Positions 31,978 through 33,036 of a stretch of 33,036 nucleotides of DNA are shown in pieces. Position 1 is the stretch's first letter; each line of letters starts with the position of its first letter. The position numbers and the translations under genes were made by a program. Source of the stretch: JBJKPP01 sp046706145 (GTDB taxonomy: Bacteria; Bacteroidota; Ignavibacteria; Ignavibacteriales; Ignavibacteriaceae); assembly GCA_046706145.1 (NCBI GenBank), contig JBJKPP010000211.1:1-33036 (forward strand). Reading direction: 5' to 3'. The notes beneath the pieces were generated by a model, which was given only the letters and a program-made list of their open reading frames with translations, was not told where the DNA came from and did no database searches.

Positions 31978-32872
31978 ATTCTTCGTTGGAATAAAACTCT
32001 ATTATAATTTCTCCGGAACCATTTTGCTTTTGTCTGCACATTACTTTAGTTCCGAATATCTTTCTCAACTTATCTTCAATATCTCCAATATATGAAGAAG
32101 TTGGAAGGGAAATACTTTGACCTTCTTTGAACTGACTTTCTGGCTTTTTTTCTTGAAGAGAATCTTTTACAAGCTTTTCAACTTTTCTTACTGTTAGATT
32201 CTTCTCCATTATCTTTTTTAATAGGTTTAATTGCAAAGCTTCATTAGGAAGGTTAATCAGTGCTCTGGCGTGACCTTGTGTAATATCTTCACTTATTAAG
32301 CTATCTTGTATTGGCTGGGGAAGTTTTAAAAGCCTGATAAAATTTGCGACTGTAGTTCTATCTTTGCCGACTTTTTCAGCTATCTGCTCCTGGGTAAGAT
32401 TACATTCATCCATAAGTCTTTTGTAAGCCTGACCAATTTCTATCGGGTTTAGCTTTTCTCTCTGGATATTTTCAATTAAAGCCATTGCCAGCAGAGCTTC
32501 ATCAGAATCGACTTTAATTATGTATGCTGGAATTTCTCTGTAACCAATATCCTTACAAGCTTTTAACCTTCTTTCACCTGAAATAAGTTCATATCCTACA
32601 CCTTCTTTACGTCTGACGGTAATAGGCTGAATTAGTCCATTTGATAGAATTGATTTCTTTAATTCAATAAAGGCTTCCTGGTTAAAGGTTATTCTTGGCT
32701 GGTAAGGATTGGGTACAATAGAATCGATAGGAATTTTTGTGAGAATGTCTATTTGTTTCCCGTCATCATGCTTTAATTCGGAGAAGTTAACAACTTCATC
32801 GGAAGTACCTTTAGCATTTTGATTTAGTAAAGCATCAAGTCCTCTTCCTAATCCAGGCTTTATCTTACTCAT
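31928..32872 (-). CDS. parB: Chromosome-partition protein ParB (Spo0J)
   Basis: ParB binds parS sites, loads CTP and slides along DNA to recruit ParA and SMC. The 314-aa protein starts SKIKPGLGRGLDALL, the ParA-stimulating N-terminus. The CTP-binding box is SGERRLKACK and ENIQREKLNPIEIGQAY is the next conserved segment. The helix-turn-helix is LTQEQIAEKVGKDRTTVANFIRLLKLP. A C-terminal dimer domain ends RLFELFEIINKTYN. The ATG overlaps the parA stop (ATGA). I did not identify a parS site in the window. Confidence 0.96.
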   Translation of the reverse strand: MSKIKPGLGRGLDALLNQNAKGTSDEVVNFSELKHDDGKQIDILTKIPIDSIVPNPYQPRITFNQEAFIELKKSILSNGLIQPITVRRKEGVGYELISGERRLKACKDIGYREIPAYIIKVDSDEALLAMALIENIQREKLNPIEIGQAYKRLMDECNLTQEQIAEKVGKDRTTVANFIRLLKLPQPIQDSLISEDITQGHARALINLPNEALQLNLLKKIMEKNLTVRKVEKLVKDSLQEKKPESQFKEGQSISLPTSSYIGDIEDKLRKIFGTKVMCRQKQNGSGEIIIEFYSNEEFERLFELFEIINKTYN

Positions 32873-33036
32873 ACCACTTTTTCTTTCGCTTGCTTCGATT
32901 TAGCGGAATTCCTTTCTAATAGTTCTGATGCTAAGGTTATATAATTTTTTGAGCCGGTTGAAATGGCGTCATACAAAATTATAGGTTTTCCAAAACTTGG
33001 CGCCTCTGAAATTCTCACATTTCTATTAATAACAGT
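32869..33036 (-). CDS. parA: ParA/Soj partition ATPase, C-terminal end (partial)
   Basis: The last 55 codons of a gene that continues beyond the right edge. The sequence TVINRNVRISEAPSFGKPII followed by LYDAISTGSKNYITLASELL matches the conserved C-terminus of Soj-type ParA (T-V-I-P-R-N-V-R-L-S-E-A-P-S form). A basic tail, NSAKSKQAKEKVV, ends the protein. The stop overlaps the parB start, showing co-translation. Walker motifs are outside the window. Confidence 0.92.
   Translation of the reverse strand, partial: TVINRNVRISEAPSFGKPIILYDAISTGSKNYITLASELLERNSAKSKQAKEKVV

Overview
The window is an AT-rich stretch of bacterial chromosome made almost entirely of housekeeping genes. Gene content and some residue-level details point to the Bacteroidota/Chlorobiota side of the tree, most likely Ignavibacteria or Melioribacter relatives. 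The pointers are a ParB gene followed by a DUF5683 gene, a YbeY whose third metal ligand is Asp instead of His, a DUF2795-type small acidic protein, HprK next to short Hpf, and a stand-alone MerR protein. This placement is inference; no 16S gene is present. I see no prophage, insertion sequence, CRISPR array or restriction/defence island.

Layout. 1-5512 (+) is a tightly overlapping run: the tail of an unknown gene, ybeY, smg (DUF494), topA, xerC/D, hpf and hprK. 5513-5964 holds a small autonomous unit: promoter, DUF2795-like gene and a strong terminator that ends 4 nt before holB. 5965-11067 (+) carries holB (delta prime), a thiolase and 3-hydroxybutyryl-CoA dehydrogenase pair behind a palindromic operator candidate, and a CLC-type anion transporter with CBS domains. 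14434-11112 (-) runs purF, pgsA, ftsY and a 68-aa tail-anchored protein. 14624-16982 (+) has a DinB-fold protein and two envelope proteins (a beta-barrel-like protein and DUF2279). 16983-17385 contains no gene that I can support, only hairpins.

24353-17386 (-) is the most distinctive region. Seven genes lie in one direction: an MDR-family oxidoreductase, a phasin-like coiled-coil protein, a soluble hybrid histidine kinase, a nucleotidyltransferase-fold protein without its signature loop, an HdeD-like membrane protein, FtsH and a 54-aa one-helix membrane protein. A sigma-54 activator with an N-terminal GAF-like region (24544-26706, +) diverges from the head of this row. A sequence resembling a -24/-12 promoter sits about 45-60 nt upstream of the first gene, so the row may be a sigma-54-controlled stress or membrane quality-control unit (inference). 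A 37-aa one-helix protein follows the activator.

27096-33036 has tRNA-Pro(GGG) directly behind a MerR gene. It also has a four-gene operon (4-TM protein, 91-aa protein, aroQ, HAD phosphatase), a Ppx/GppA gene on the other strand, and the chromosome-partition operon parA-parB-DUF5683-Yip1-like, with parA cut by the window edge.

I did not find a clearly new biological system. The best leads are the sigma-54-linked membrane/stress row with its two micro-membrane proteins, the motif-less nucleotidyltransferase-like protein, and the terminator abutting the holB start codon.
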